Positions 17,694-26,308 of a DNA stretch of 64,000 nucleotides are shown here, in pieces (the first letter of the stretch is position 1; each line of letters starts with the position of its first letter). Under the pieces are notes generated by a model that was not told the DNA's origin, did not search any database, and saw nothing but the letters and a program-made list of their open reading frames with translations. Source of the stretch: an uncultured Pseudodesulfovibrio sp. (GTDB lineage: Bacteria; Desulfobacterota; Desulfovibrionia; Desulfovibrionales; Desulfovibrionaceae); contig NZ_OY776488.1 in assembly GCF_963675635.1 (NCBI RefSeq), positions 3,120,001 to 3,184,000 of the forward strand. The letters are read 5' to 3'. The position numbers were made by a program, and so were the translations under genes.

Positions 17694-18233
17694 ATGCCGC
17701 ACGCTATTGAAGACGTCCGATTTGTTGCCATAGATTTCGAAACAGCCGACCCCAAACGAGACTCTGCCTGCGCCGTGGGTATCGTCGTGGTGGAGGGGGG
17801 CGAGATTATCGAGCGGGATTATCGTCTTATTCGTCCGCCGAGAAAGCGATTCAATCCATTCTGTGTGAAGGTGCATGGGCTGCACTGGGAAGATGTGTGC
17901 GATGAGCCGAGTTTTGGCGACCTGTGGCCGGAACTGGAACCATTGTTTGAGAACGCGGATTTCATCGTGGCACACAATGCTCCATTTGATAAATCAGTCC
18001 TGCACACCTGCTGCAAGGAGTCGGGCTGGGCCGCACCGGAACAACCGTTCCTTTGTACCGTGCAATTGTCGCGCAAAACATGGGAACTCGCATCCAACAA
18101 GCTTCCCAGCGTGTGCGAATATCTCGGCATTACGCTCAATCACCACAATGCGGCGTCCGATGCCGAAGCCTGCGCCCTCATCGCGGTTAACGGCCTGCGC
18201 GAAAATCCTGACTTTATGGATAAAGTTCTCTGA
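17694..18233 (+). CDS. DEDDh-type 3'-5' exonuclease (DnaQ-like)
   Basis: A 179-residue protein with the three exonuclease motifs: AIDFETAD (Exo I, D14/E16), VAHNAPFDKSVL (Exo II), and HHNAASDAEACA (Exo III, His and Asp). It is a single-domain nuclease, like the proofreading subunit but without a polymerase-binding tail. It could act in repair or RNA trimming. It is translationally close to purN (6-base gap) and followed by a repeat-like hairpin at 18299. Confidence 0.88.
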   Translation: MPHAIEDVRFVAIDFETADPKRDSACAVGIVVVEGGEIIERDYRLIRPPRKRFNPFCVKVHGLHWEDVCDEPSFGDLWPELEPLFENADFIVAHNAPFDKSVLHTCCKESGWAAPEQPFLCTVQLSRKTWELASNKLPSVCEYLGITLNHHNAASDAEACALIAVNGLRENPDFMDKVL

Positions 18234-18261
18234 TACTCTTGAGCTGAGAGGAACGGGAAAG

Positions 18262-18340
18262 CCGCCGGTGCCTCTGGCGGAAGTCGTTTTCAGCAGGACC
18301 GGAGAACCTTTCGGAAAAGGTTCTCCGGACTCTTCAAAAC
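18262..18340 (+). repeat. Intergenic repeat unit: GGTGCCTCTGGCGG box plus long hairpin
   Basis: GCCGCCGGTGCCTCTGGCGG (18262-18281) is followed by a near-perfect stem, CCGGAGAACCTTT / AAAGGTTCTCCGG (18299-18328). I recall GATGCCTCCGGCGG boxes followed by purine-rich hairpins as a frequent intergenic element in Desulfovibrio genomes. This copy is degenerate. Fragments of the same box occur at 60764 and 60902. The stem could also end the purN-exonuclease transcript, but no T run follows. Confidence 0.55.
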
Positions 18341-18422
18341 CATTTGTGTCGCTTCGCGATGGTGTCGGTTTGAAAGGCTCGTATTCTTGCAGACACATTC
18401 GCTGAAGGCGACAGATCAGTAT

Positions 18423-21248
18423 TTATCCGGCCTGTTTCGGCCAACTCGCTTCATCGAGCAGGAACATGAAGTTCTTGTACGGGATGCCGCCCTTTTCAGA
18501 CAATCCGATCTCGCAGGTGCGCGAGGTTGAATAGCCGATAGTGCAGCCTTCCAACTGGCCGGGAAGCTCCTTGAGGGCCACTTCGTTCAGTTCGGGGTAG
18601 TTGAACCCCCGGTCTCCGGCAAAGCCGCAGCAGAACACGCCTTCAGGTACCACGACTTCACGGGCACAGCGTCTGGTCAGCGCCTCCATCTTTTCGGCCA
18701 GTCCCATCTTGCGGGTGGAGCAGGTGACGTGCAGTGCCACGCGCTTGTTCACGGGCGTCAGATCAAGTCTGTCCATGAGGTGGGTGAGCGCGAATTCCAC
18801 TGGCTCAAAGAGCTTCAATCCCTTGATGTGTTCTTGCATCCGATAGAGACATGGACTGGTGTCACAAAGAATGGGATATTTCCCGTTCTGTGATGCGTCC
18901 CGAAGGGCTGTTTCAAGCTCGGCAAGTTTTGCGTCGGCCTCATCCATGAATCCTTTGGACTCCCACGGCTGTCCACAGCAAAGGTCGTTCATTCTATCGG
19001 GATGGATGACTTCAAACCCGGCCTTTGCGAGTACACTCAAGGTGTGATCCCGCAGGGCGGACTTGTCCGGGTCTTTCTTTTCCGGTCCCATGTGGCGGGC
19101 CACACAACTGGGGAAGTACACGACCTTGTCCGGACTGGGTGGCGTTTCGGTCATGGTTGGTCTGGTGGCGGGCCGTGGCATGGAGGTGTTCCATTGCGGG
19201 ATGCGCTTGCCGGAATATTTGTGCAGTCCTTTGGCGGCAGCGGTCATGGCCTTGTCGCCCAAGAGATCATGGGTGGCACCAGCCACGGCAAGGTCTGCGC
19301 TGATGAATTTCGTGGTGAGTGAAAAGGAGTTCGCTATCATCGAGGCCATCTTTTTTTCCCATGTGCCGCGAGCCCAGGACCGATAGACCTTAATGAATTT
19401 GCCGGTATTGATGGCAACAGGGCAGCGGAGAGCGCAGAGGCCGTCAGCGGCACACGTGGCTTCGCCGTCGTAGTCGAAACTCTTTTTGAAAGCAGCCATG
19501 GCTTCCCTGGAATCGCCTTCGAGCTTCCCGCGCGACATTTCGCGATAGGCCACAATTCGTTGACGCGGCGTCAGCGTCAGTTCGCGTGATGGACAGGTCG
19601 GCTCGCAGAAACCACACTCGATGCATGTGTCGATGATGTCGTTTGCCACAGGCAGCGGTTTGAGGTTCTTGAGGTGTGCCTCGGGGTCTTCGTTGAGAAT
19701 GACACCGGGATTGAGCAGGCCGTCTGGATCGAAAATCTGTTTGATTTCCTGCATCAGTTCATAGGCTTCGCGCCCCCATTCCAGCTCCACGAAATGCGCC
19801 ATGTTTCTGCCGGTACCGTGTTCGGCCTTGAGAGAACCCTTGTAAACGTCGGCAACCATGTGGGTGACGTCATCCATGAATTGCGCGTATCGATCAATTT
19901 CGGTTTGTACGTTGAAGTCCTGGGTGAACACGAAGTGCAGGTTGCCTTCCAGAGCATGGCCGAAGATGATCGCCTTGTCGTAGCCGTTTTTCTTGAAGAG
20001 TTTTTGCAGATCAAGCGTGGCTTGCGCCAGGTCCTTGATGGGGAAGGCCACATCCTCGATGATGACGGTGGTTCCTGCGTCGCGCACTGCACCTACTGCG
20101 GGGAAAAGACCTCGCCTGACATTCCACAGGGAGTTGAATTCCGCAGGGATCGAAGTGAATTCATGGGGCGTGACACTGGGCAGTTCTTTGATCGCGTCAA
20201 GTACCTTACTGATCTTGTCCTGAAGGATTTTATCCGTGCGACCGCGAACTTCCACCAACAGGGCACTTGCCTCTGGGCCGAGTTCCTTCAAGCCTTCGGG
20301 CATACCCGGCTTATCCTGTACCGAGGCCAGGGCTGCCCGGTCCATGAGCTCGGCGGCAGAGACTTTCTGGGCGCGGCAGATGGTGGCTGCTTCACAGGCC
20401 GAACGTATATCCGGGAATCGCATGAGTGCTGAGGCCTTGTGTGGGTGCTCCACAACAGTCCGGTAAACTACCTTGGAAATGAATGCGAGCGTCCCTTCGG
20501 AGCCGACAAGCAGGTGCTGGAGGATTTCGAACGGGTCTTCGAAATCCACAATGGCGTTCAGGCTGTAGCCTGTGGTGTTCTTGATCTTGAATTTGTGTTT
20601 GATCCGGGCTGCCAGTTTCGTGTTGTCCAACACCTTTTTGCGAAGGCGGGAAATGTCTTTGAGAATCTTGCCGTGACTTTTTTGGAAGGCCTTTCTGCTT
20701 GTTTCGTCTCCCGTGTCGAGAATAGTGCCGTCTGCCAGGACTATACGCATTGAATCCAATGTCTTGTATGAGTTCTCGGCCACGCCGCAACACATGCCTG
20801 AGGCGTTGTTCGCCACGATGCCGCCGATCTTGCAAGTGTCGATGCTAGCCGGGTCAGGTCCGATTTTCTTTCCGTGCGGGGCAAGAATCTTGTTGGCATG
20901 ACTGCCGATGATCCCTGGTTCCAGGGCAATTTTTTTGGCGTTGTCCAGAATTTCGTAATCGCGCCAGCCTTCGCCCAGCCGAATAAGGATCGAGTCACTG
21001 ATAGCCTGTCCTGAAAGTGAGGTGCCGGCTGCACGGAATGTCACGGAGACTTTGTGCTGTTTGGCTGATTTGAGAATGTGCACCACTTCATCTTCGTTTT
21101 GGGTATCGACGACAATCTTGGGGATCAGTCTGTAAAAGCTTGCGTCTGTGCCATATGCCAAGGTCCGCAACGCATCGGTATATATCCGATCTTTTGGAAT
21201 ATGGTTGAGGATCTCTCTGTAAACTTGATCGTATGGCGCTGGAAGCAT
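18423..21248 (-). CDS. FAD-linked oxidase with C-terminal Fe-S/CCG module (D-lactate dehydrogenase type)
   Basis: A 941-residue fused flavo/iron-sulfur protein. Residues 1-480 form the FAD_binding_4 and FAD-oxidase_C domains (VTFRAAGTSLSGQAI near 70; KAEHGTGRNMAHFV near 455). Then come two cluster-binding stretches, CIECGFCEPTCPS and CAADGLCALRCPV. A CCG domain with LCCGQPW and VFCCGFAGDRGF ends it. Such proteins oxidise D-lactate or related 2-hydroxy acids in sulfate reducers; the exact substrate is inferred. I chose ATG 21248 because AAGGAG precedes it. It is a single gene. Confidence 0.88.
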   Translation of the reverse strand: MLPAPYDQVYREILNHIPKDRIYTDALRTLAYGTDASFYRLIPKIVVDTQNEDEVVHILKSAKQHKVSVTFRAAGTSLSGQAISDSILIRLGEGWRDYEILDNAKKIALEPGIIGSHANKILAPHGKKIGPDPASIDTCKIGGIVANNASGMCCGVAENSYKTLDSMRIVLADGTILDTGDETSRKAFQKSHGKILKDISRLRKKVLDNTKLAARIKHKFKIKNTTGYSLNAIVDFEDPFEILQHLLVGSEGTLAFISKVVYRTVVEHPHKASALMRFPDIRSACEAATICRAQKVSAAELMDRAALASVQDKPGMPEGLKELGPEASALLVEVRGRTDKILQDKISKVLDAIKELPSVTPHEFTSIPAEFNSLWNVRRGLFPAVGAVRDAGTTVIIEDVAFPIKDLAQATLDLQKLFKKNGYDKAIIFGHALEGNLHFVFTQDFNVQTEIDRYAQFMDDVTHMVADVYKGSLKAEHGTGRNMAHFVELEWGREAYELMQEIKQIFDPDGLLNPGVILNEDPEAHLKNLKPLPVANDIIDTCIECGFCEPTCPSRELTLTPRQRIVAYREMSRGKLEGDSREAMAAFKKSFDYDGEATCAADGLCALRCPVAINTGKFIKVYRSWARGTWEKKMASMIANSFSLTTKFISADLAVAGATHDLLGDKAMTAAAKGLHKYSGKRIPQWNTSMPRPATRPTMTETPPSPDKVVYFPSCVARHMGPEKKDPDKSALRDHTLSVLAKAGFEVIHPDRMNDLCCGQPWESKGFMDEADAKLAELETALRDASQNGKYPILCDTSPCLYRMQEHIKGLKLFEPVEFALTHLMDRLDLTPVNKRVALHVTCSTRKMGLAEKMEALTRRCAREVVVPEGVFCCGFAGDRGFNYPELNEVALKELPGQLEGCTIGYSTSRTCEIGLSEKGGIPYKNFMFLLDEASWPKQAG

Positions 21249-21437
21249 ACTGCGCTCCTTGTTTTTCCGGGGTGTCACCCGGGTGAAAAGGATTCCAACA
21301 ATAGCATACTATGGAGTCAGGAAACAATACTGTTTGTGTTATAAAGGTGCGACCTTTCTCGCACTTGGCTTTCATGTGCCCAGTGTGTATCTTGTTACAG
21401 CTATACACACCTCAAAATACATTCGACGGCAGGATAT

Positions 21438-22205
21438 ATGGTTGAAACTCAAGTCTATTTCATAGGGGCTGGCCCGGGCGATCCTGAATTGTTGACGGTC
21501 AAGGGACAGCGTCTCATCAACAAGGCCGATCTCGTCCTGTATGCCGGGTCACTGGTGCCTGTTGAAATTGTGGCCGGAGCCAAGGCCGGGGCAAAGGTTG
21601 AGGATTCCGCCCCTTTGAATTTGGAAGAAACACACGATTTGATGATGGAAACAGTTCGCGCGGGCGGCATGGTCGCACGGGTGCACACAGGTGATCCGTC
21701 TTTGTATGGTGCCATTCGTGAGCAGATTGAATTGCTTGATCGCGACGGAGTAACGTATGCCGTGGTGCCGGGTGTGACCGCTGGGTTCGCGGCTGCGGCT
21801 GCAGCAATGAAGTCATATACAGTGCCGGAAGTGACCCAGACCTTGATTTTCACGCGACTGGCCGGGAAAACGCCGGTGCCGGAAGACGAGGATTTGCGGA
21901 AACTGGCGGCTCATGGTTCAGCCATGTGCATTTATCTGTCTGCCGGGAATCCTGAAGGTATCCAGACTGAACTTCTGGCCGGTGGTCTGGCAGAATCCAC
22001 ACTGGTCGTCATGGCCTATCGCGTTGGCTGGCCTGAAGAGAAGATTGTTGAAACCGAGCTCGGCCGTTTGGCGCAGACCGCGCGCACCAATGATTTCATT
22101 CGTCAGACAGTTTTTCTGATCCTGCCCGGGCAGGGGGTAGAGGATGCAGGAACGGCAAAATCTCTTCTCTATGACGAGACCTTCAAACACATGTATCGAA
22201 AATAG
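21438..22205 (+). CDS. cbiF: Cobalt-precorrin-4 / precorrin-4 C11-methyltransferase
   Basis: Methylates C-11 of the corrin ring precursor using S-adenosylmethionine. It is 255 residues, with the tetrapyrrole-methylase N-terminus YFIGAGPGDPELLTVKG, then ARVHTGDPSLYGAIREQ and YAVVPGVTAGFAAAAAA. The family subtype is read from these segments and the overall length (CobM/CbiF). It is followed after 8 bases by a yjbQ gene. In this anaerobic setting the cobalt-early name cbiF is preferred. Confidence 0.92.
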   Translation: MVETQVYFIGAGPGDPELLTVKGQRLINKADLVLYAGSLVPVEIVAGAKAGAKVEDSAPLNLEETHDLMMETVRAGGMVARVHTGDPSLYGAIREQIELLDRDGVTYAVVPGVTAGFAAAAAAMKSYTVPEVTQTLIFTRLAGKTPVPEDEDLRKLAAHGSAMCIYLSAGNPEGIQTELLAGGLAESTLVVMAYRVGWPEEKIVETELGRLAQTARTNDFIRQTVFLILPGQGVEDAGTAKSLLYDETFKHMYRK

Positions 22206-22213
22206 GTGAAGGA

Positions 22214-22609
22214 ATGGAGACGCTGCAAATACAAACACATGACCGGGAAGCAATGGTGGATATCACCACTGTCGTTCGCAAGCTTATCCATGAAAACGGA
22301 TGGTCTGACGGCGTACTCATGCTCTATTGTCCGCACACCACCGGGGCCATCACCATCAATGAAGGCGCAGATCCCGATGTGGTGCGTGATATCCTCGTGA
22401 ACATGCGCAAACTCGTGCCGCACCGAGGCGACTACCATCACGCCGAAGGCAATTCCGACGCACACATCAAGTCCTCCATGTTCGGCTGTGATCAGCTCGT
22501 CATCGTGGAAGGCGGTAACATCCAGCTTGGCACATGGCAGAAGATTTATTTCTGCGAGTTCGACGGGCCGAGGACACGCAAACTGTGGGTGAAGTGGTTG
22601 GCTGCATGA
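22214..22609 (+). CDS. YjbQ family protein (UPF0047)
   Basis: A 131-residue compact protein of the YjbQ/UPF0047 family, reported to have weak thiamine-phosphate synthase-like activity. Conserved segments are YCPHTTGAITINEGADPDV, RGDYHHAEGNSDAHIKSS and NIQLGTWQKIYFCEFDGP. The His-rich middle probably binds metal. It is co-transcribed with cbiF, but I know of no functional link between the two. Confidence 0.9.
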   Translation: METLQIQTHDREAMVDITTVVRKLIHENGWSDGVLMLYCPHTTGAITINEGADPDVVRDILVNMRKLVPHRGDYHHAEGNSDAHIKSSMFGCDQLVIVEGGNIQLGTWQKIYFCEFDGPRTRKLWVKWLAA

Positions 22610-22625
22610 TGATTGACTAAAAGAA

Positions 22626-22664
22626 TAAAGGCCCGGAGCAAACGCTTCGGGCCTTGTATTTTAT
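22626..22664 (+). terminator. Terminator after cbiF-yjbQ
   Basis: Stem AAGGCCCGGA / TTCGGGCCTT with loop GCAAACGC, then TGTATTTTATT. It lies between convergent genes and may serve both. Confidence 0.85.
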
Positions 22665-22669
22665 TGTAT

Positions 22670-23470
22670 CTACCAACTGACAAGTCCGGCGTTCATAAGC
22701 CCTCCTATGACGAGAGATATGCCCAGAGCCACGGCGCAGAGGCCGACTGTGTATGTCACGGCCAATCGAATGGTGGAGACATCTTCGATCGTCTTTTCTC
22801 CCAGTTCATCGTTGGTTCTGAGTCGTGCCAGCCACGCCGGTCGTTCTTTACTTGCGGATTCAAGATCCGTGTCGCCGCAGAACATGGCCCGGTCCATGGG
22901 GAAGCTGTGCCGTCGCAAATGGGCGATGGCAAAATGAACGACGAAGATGTGCAACATGGCCAGACACGCCTCTATGCGGTGTACCCACAGAGCCACGTTG
23001 AGGGACCAGCCCTTGAAGTAGCGGGAGGTTTCCAGTGGCGCGAAGAGCATGAGTCCTGTGGTGCCGAGAATGATCATGCCCCAGAAGACAGCCCAGTAAT
23101 CGAATTTCTCCCAATACCCCCATCGCTCGAAGCGAGGAGCCCTGCCGCCGAACATCCAGCGTAGATGGGTGAAGAATTGACGCACGTCTCTTTTTTGCAG
23201 CCACAGCCCGTCGTCGCTGTGGATTTTTTGGGACATGACAACGAACACGACATACGCCAGGTGGTAGATGAAGAGGAATATCATGAACAGTCCGACGTAT
23301 TTGTGGACAGTCAGGCATCCTTCATAGCCACCAAAGGGCTGTGCCAGGGTCATGCCCCAGTTGGTTTCAATATACATTCTGGCTGTGCCGGTGACGGACT
23401 GCACCAGAAATGAGAGCATCAACAGGGCGTGAAACGCTTTTTGAGCAGGGGTGAATCGTTTTAATCTCAT
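22670..23470 (-). CDS. Five-helix cytochrome b membrane subunit
   Basis: A 266-residue integral membrane protein of the b-type cytochrome family (formate dehydrogenase gamma/cytochrome b561-like). Membrane spans lie near 12-32, 56-80, 125-144, 163-184 and 236-257. Candidate haem-b histidines are H14, H56, H70, H164 and H174. It is expected to exchange electrons between the quinone pool and periplasmic cytochromes. The ATG at 23470 overlaps the stop of the triheme gene (ATGA), showing translational coupling. An upstream start at 23515 would add a charged stretch without family support. Confidence 0.88.
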   Translation of the reverse strand: MRLKRFTPAQKAFHALLMLSFLVQSVTGTARMYIETNWGMTLAQPFGGYEGCLTVHKYVGLFMIFLFIYHLAYVVFVVMSQKIHSDDGLWLQKRDVRQFFTHLRWMFGGRAPRFERWGYWEKFDYWAVFWGMIILGTTGLMLFAPLETSRYFKGWSLNVALWVHRIEACLAMLHIFVVHFAIAHLRRHSFPMDRAMFCGDTDLESASKERPAWLARLRTNDELGEKTIEDVSTIRLAVTYTVGLCAVALGISLVIGGLMNAGLVSW

Positions 23471-24111
23471 TCGTCCCCCTTTTTTTTCCTGGTGAAGAGT
23501 TCTCGTAGCATCCATAGGCCGGTATGCGGCAGGAAGAGTGCAAATGAGAAGAAGGCTATTGCCAGCATTATCCAGGTTGCCCAGTAGAGGGCAGGGAAAC
23601 TCTCCGCTGTTCCTGCCAGCAGGGGCGAGGGCTCATGCACCACATACATGGCGAATGAACCGCTCGCACCCTGATGACATTTTGCACAGACATAGGCATG
23701 CCTGCGGATGGGGTTAAGAGGAGAGAAGTAATAGTTTACTCCGGCAATAGCCCCTGTGCCGTGGCACTGGCTACAGTCGATATTTCGCCGTGTTGCGTGG
23801 CGATTGTTGTGCGCGGCTTCCTTGTGGCAGCTTTCACATCGTTGATGCCGATAGTTTGCCAGTCCGGCGTGGGCGTCTGCCTGATACGTCGCGACTTTGC
23901 CGCTGCCCCCTCTGCTTATGACTCCCGAAGGGGCGTTCCATTGCCTGAACGGGCTTCCCCGGCCCGGTATGACCTCGTGTTCTTCGTAAAAGCCTGTGCT
24001 TGCTTCCCGGAGCGTATACCGTTGGGTACCGGCCAGCTCTTCCTGCGCTGCACAAGGCAACGCAAGGAACAGCCCGGTCAGAAGCAGGCTTGTTATGAAT
24101 ATTCTGTGCAT
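23467..24111 (-). CDS. Membrane-anchored triheme c-type cytochrome
   Basis: A 214-residue protein with a signal peptide (1-22, cleaved near CAA-QEE) and three CxxCH haem sites: CESCH (92-96), CSQCH (113-117) and CAKCH (142-146). A C-terminal membrane helix (about 173-195) ends in a positively charged tail (RKKKGDE), placing the haem domain in the periplasm. It lies between the octaheme lipoprotein and the cytochrome b, the natural place for a relay. It overlaps the downstream gene by 4 bases and follows the upstream one by 9. Confidence 0.88.
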   Translation of the reverse strand: MHRIFITSLLLTGLFLALPCAAQEELAGTQRYTLREASTGFYEEHEVIPGRGSPFRQWNAPSGVISRGGSGKVATYQADAHAGLANYRHQRCESCHKEAAHNNRHATRRNIDCSQCHGTGAIAGVNYYFSPLNPIRRHAYVCAKCHQGASGSFAMYVVHEPSPLLAGTAESFPALYWATWIMLAIAFFSFALFLPHTGLWMLRELFTRKKKGDE

Positions 24112-24120
24112 GTTTGCCCC

Positions 24121-25410
24121 CTACTTATAGGGATTCAAAGGCTCCACGACCTTGCCCTTGGGCTTGGGCATTGAAGCCAGCAACTCAAACTGCTTTTGCA
24201 GTTCGGCCAGGTTGGCATCCTTGTGGCGATGGCAATTCTGACAGGAGTTGGGAATCTCCGGATTCTCCAGAGTCCCTGATGGCAGCAGCGTCTTGAAGAC
24301 ATGGCTGTGAATATCGCTGGATTCGGCGCTTTTGGCGATACGCGGCATATGACAGCCCACGCAGTTGGCGAACGAGTGAATGGAATGCGCCATGTTGCTG
24401 TTCTGCTGCTTGTGACAGCCCAGACATGAAGCTGACCCCGCAGCCTTGGTCTGGAAGCGGGTGGCAGGCATGCCCAATTGGTGCACGGAATGGCAGGACG
24501 TACAGGTCACGCCTTCCCTGCGATGTTCCGATTTCACCCAGTCGATATACTGCTGATGGTGCCCCTTGGAAAATTCGTTGGGGTACATGTGGTTTTTGTC
24601 GCCCGCAGCGTATGATGTGGATTCATAATACGGCTCCAGGGCTTTGCCGGGGGTATATCCCACTGGCCAGCTTGCACCCTTTGCCATAGTAGACTTGCCG
24701 CGATTGTGACAGCTGCCGCAGACCTGCACGGAAGTGCCGCGTGGCATTTTGGCCGGATTGAGGATGGTTTCACGCTTTTCGAAGACAGCTGTTTTGGGAA
24801 GAGCGATGTGCCAGGAGCCGGCTCCATGACAGGCCTCACAGCCTACGCCCGGTTCCGTGAAAGAACTGTTGGCAGGATACTCAAGATCAAGCTTGGTGCC
24901 GGTGGTGTGGCATCCGCCGCATTTGAGCAGCCAGGGTCGTTTATCCCAGTCATTTTCATGATAATTGACCCATCGTCCGGTCTCAGTGTTGAACTGAATA
25001 GGTGAGATATAAAGAATGCCGTCTTTTTCTATGATATAGCGTTGTTTCCATTCATTACCGATGGTGTACTTGATTTCTTCTATTGTCGGGAAATAGATGT
25101 CACTCAATGGGAGTTTGAGTTTGCCCTTGTCTTCAAGCTGTTTGAAGTCTGCTTTGATACTGTCAATGTTGATGTCTGCAATGAAGGCATCTGTATTCAC
25201 TGTGACATCCTGAGCCATGCGGCTATGGTTGGTAACTTTCCAGGAATCGTAGTGTTCAAGGTGGCAGGTTTTACACGTTTCCGATCCGACGAATTCCTTG
25301 GGCTGTGATGTAATTTTTTTTACATCGAAGACCGGTTCCCCGGCAGTGCACCCGACCAGTATCATGGCAAAGAATGTCATGCCGATGAATAAGACACTTG
25401 TTCTCCTCAT
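24121..25410 (-). CDS. Octaheme c-type cytochrome lipoprotein
   Basis: A 429-residue lipoprotein: hydrophobic N-terminus, lipobox LVGC with Cys21, then eight CxxCH sites at about 46, 164, 191, 231, 303, 329, 350 and 390. The segments GSETCKTCH and CVGCHMP followed by NSCQNCH recall cytochrome c554 and octaheme reductase families. No CxxCK active-site haem is present, so enzymatic nitrite or hydroxylamine chemistry is unsupported. It probably passes electrons to or from the triheme and cytochrome b partners downstream. I start at ATG 25410 behind AGGAGAAAGTG. A TATAAT at 25484-25489 could drive it. Confidence 0.9.
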   Translation of the reverse strand: MRRTSVLFIGMTFFAMILVGCTAGEPVFDVKKITSQPKEFVGSETCKTCHLEHYDSWKVTNHSRMAQDVTVNTDAFIADINIDSIKADFKQLEDKGKLKLPLSDIYFPTIEEIKYTIGNEWKQRYIIEKDGILYISPIQFNTETGRWVNYHENDWDKRPWLLKCGGCHTTGTKLDLEYPANSSFTEPGVGCEACHGAGSWHIALPKTAVFEKRETILNPAKMPRGTSVQVCGSCHNRGKSTMAKGASWPVGYTPGKALEPYYESTSYAAGDKNHMYPNEFSKGHHQQYIDWVKSEHRREGVTCTSCHSVHQLGMPATRFQTKAAGSASCLGCHKQQNSNMAHSIHSFANCVGCHMPRIAKSAESSDIHSHVFKTLLPSGTLENPEIPNSCQNCHRHKDANLAELQKQFELLASMPKPKGKVVEPLNPYK

Positions 25411-25599
25411 CACTTTCTCCTCTGTTGGCTTCACCAGGGATAATCCCCATTATTATTCCATAACAAAACTAAGCAAAATGAGGATTATAATTTGTGCCAT
25501 GGAAAAGTAGGTCAAAGGATTCTCACCTCATACCGACCTCAAAGGGATGTGTTTGTCTTGTCGTTTGTGAGGATAGAGGACTGAGTGGCTGTTATGCTT

Positions 25600-25821
25600 T
25601 CACTTGTTGTAGATGACGTTCAATTGCTCGACAGAGTCAACCAAGGTCGGAGAATGTCTTGATGATTTCGTAATTTTATGAAGAGCCTTGCGTCTTTTCC
25701 CATCGCAGGAAACACACCCCCATTGATCGTTTACGGTGAACTGGCAACTGAGCCAGCTCAGGTAGCGGTGGTAGGTGTTTTCACGGCATTTGGCGCAGTG
25801 CCGTATCTGGAGTATGCTCAT
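25600..25821 (-). CDS. Small zinc-ribbon-like protein
   Basis: A 73-residue basic protein with two CxxC pairs (C9-x2-C12 and C36-x2-C39) that would make a zinc ribbon. It begins MSILQIRHCAKC; GAGGGA precedes the ATG at 25821. The open frame continues upstream to 26238 without a stop, but that part lies antisense to the Cys-rich gene at 26029, has no ribosome site, and reads as non-coding. The function is unknown: nucleic-acid or protein binding is possible. Confidence 0.6.
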   Translation of the reverse strand: MSILQIRHCAKCRENTYHRYLSWLSCQFTVNDQWGCVSCDGKRRKALHKITKSSRHSPTLVDSVEQLNVIYNK

Positions 25822-26028
25822 GGTTCCCTCTATTGGAATGTTTGAGCGCACTATATTATGGAATGAAAGAGAGGGGGCGCCTTGTTGGGTGACGTCTTTG
25901 TAAAGAGTATGGAACTTTGTGAAGAAGGGCGGTAACGAGGTGCTTCCCGCTTCCTTCTTGCGGCAATTGTCCCTTGAGCGTACGTTGAAGATCACCGCAC
26001 TTGGCAAGAACCTTACCGGATGTGACCC

Positions 26029-26301
26029 GTGAAAAACAGCTACAGATTCTTCAGCAATACCGAATGTAAATATTTTCCCTGTCACAAGACGGGCAGACCT
26101 GAAAAATTCAACTGCCTTTTCTGTTACTGTCCGCTGTATTTCTTTGAAGAATGCGGTGGGAATTATCGCATGCTGGACTCCGGTGTGAAGGATTGCACCA
26201 CCTGCATGATTCCGCACACCTATGAAGGGTATGACCACATCGTTGGCAAACTGAAAGAACGGTTTGCCGAAATCCGGTTCGAGAAATTGCCTAAAGAATA
26301 A
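26029..26301 (+). CDS. Cysteine-rich small domain protein
   Basis: A 90-residue protein that matches the Cys-rich small domain family (Pfam PF04071): FFSNTECKYFPCHK, FNCLFCYCPLY and KDCTTCMIPHTYEGYD. Eight of its nine cysteines lie in pairs, suggesting one or two metal sites. The start is GTG at 26029; homologues begin at the same MKNSYRFFSN. In other genomes the family often occurs near corrinoid genes. Here it lies within a region rich in cbi genes but is not in their operons. Confidence 0.82.
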   Translation: MKNSYRFFSNTECKYFPCHKTGRPEKFNCLFCYCPLYFFEECGGNYRMLDSGVKDCTTCMIPHTYEGYDHIVGKLKERFAEIRFEKLPKE

Positions 26302-26308
26302 CCGAGGG

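Noticed and set aside
25822-26238. Upstream extension of the zinc-ribbon gene to 212 codons
   Set aside because: The added part is antisense to the Cys-rich gene at 26029 and lacks a ribosome site; GAGGGA supports the start at 25821.
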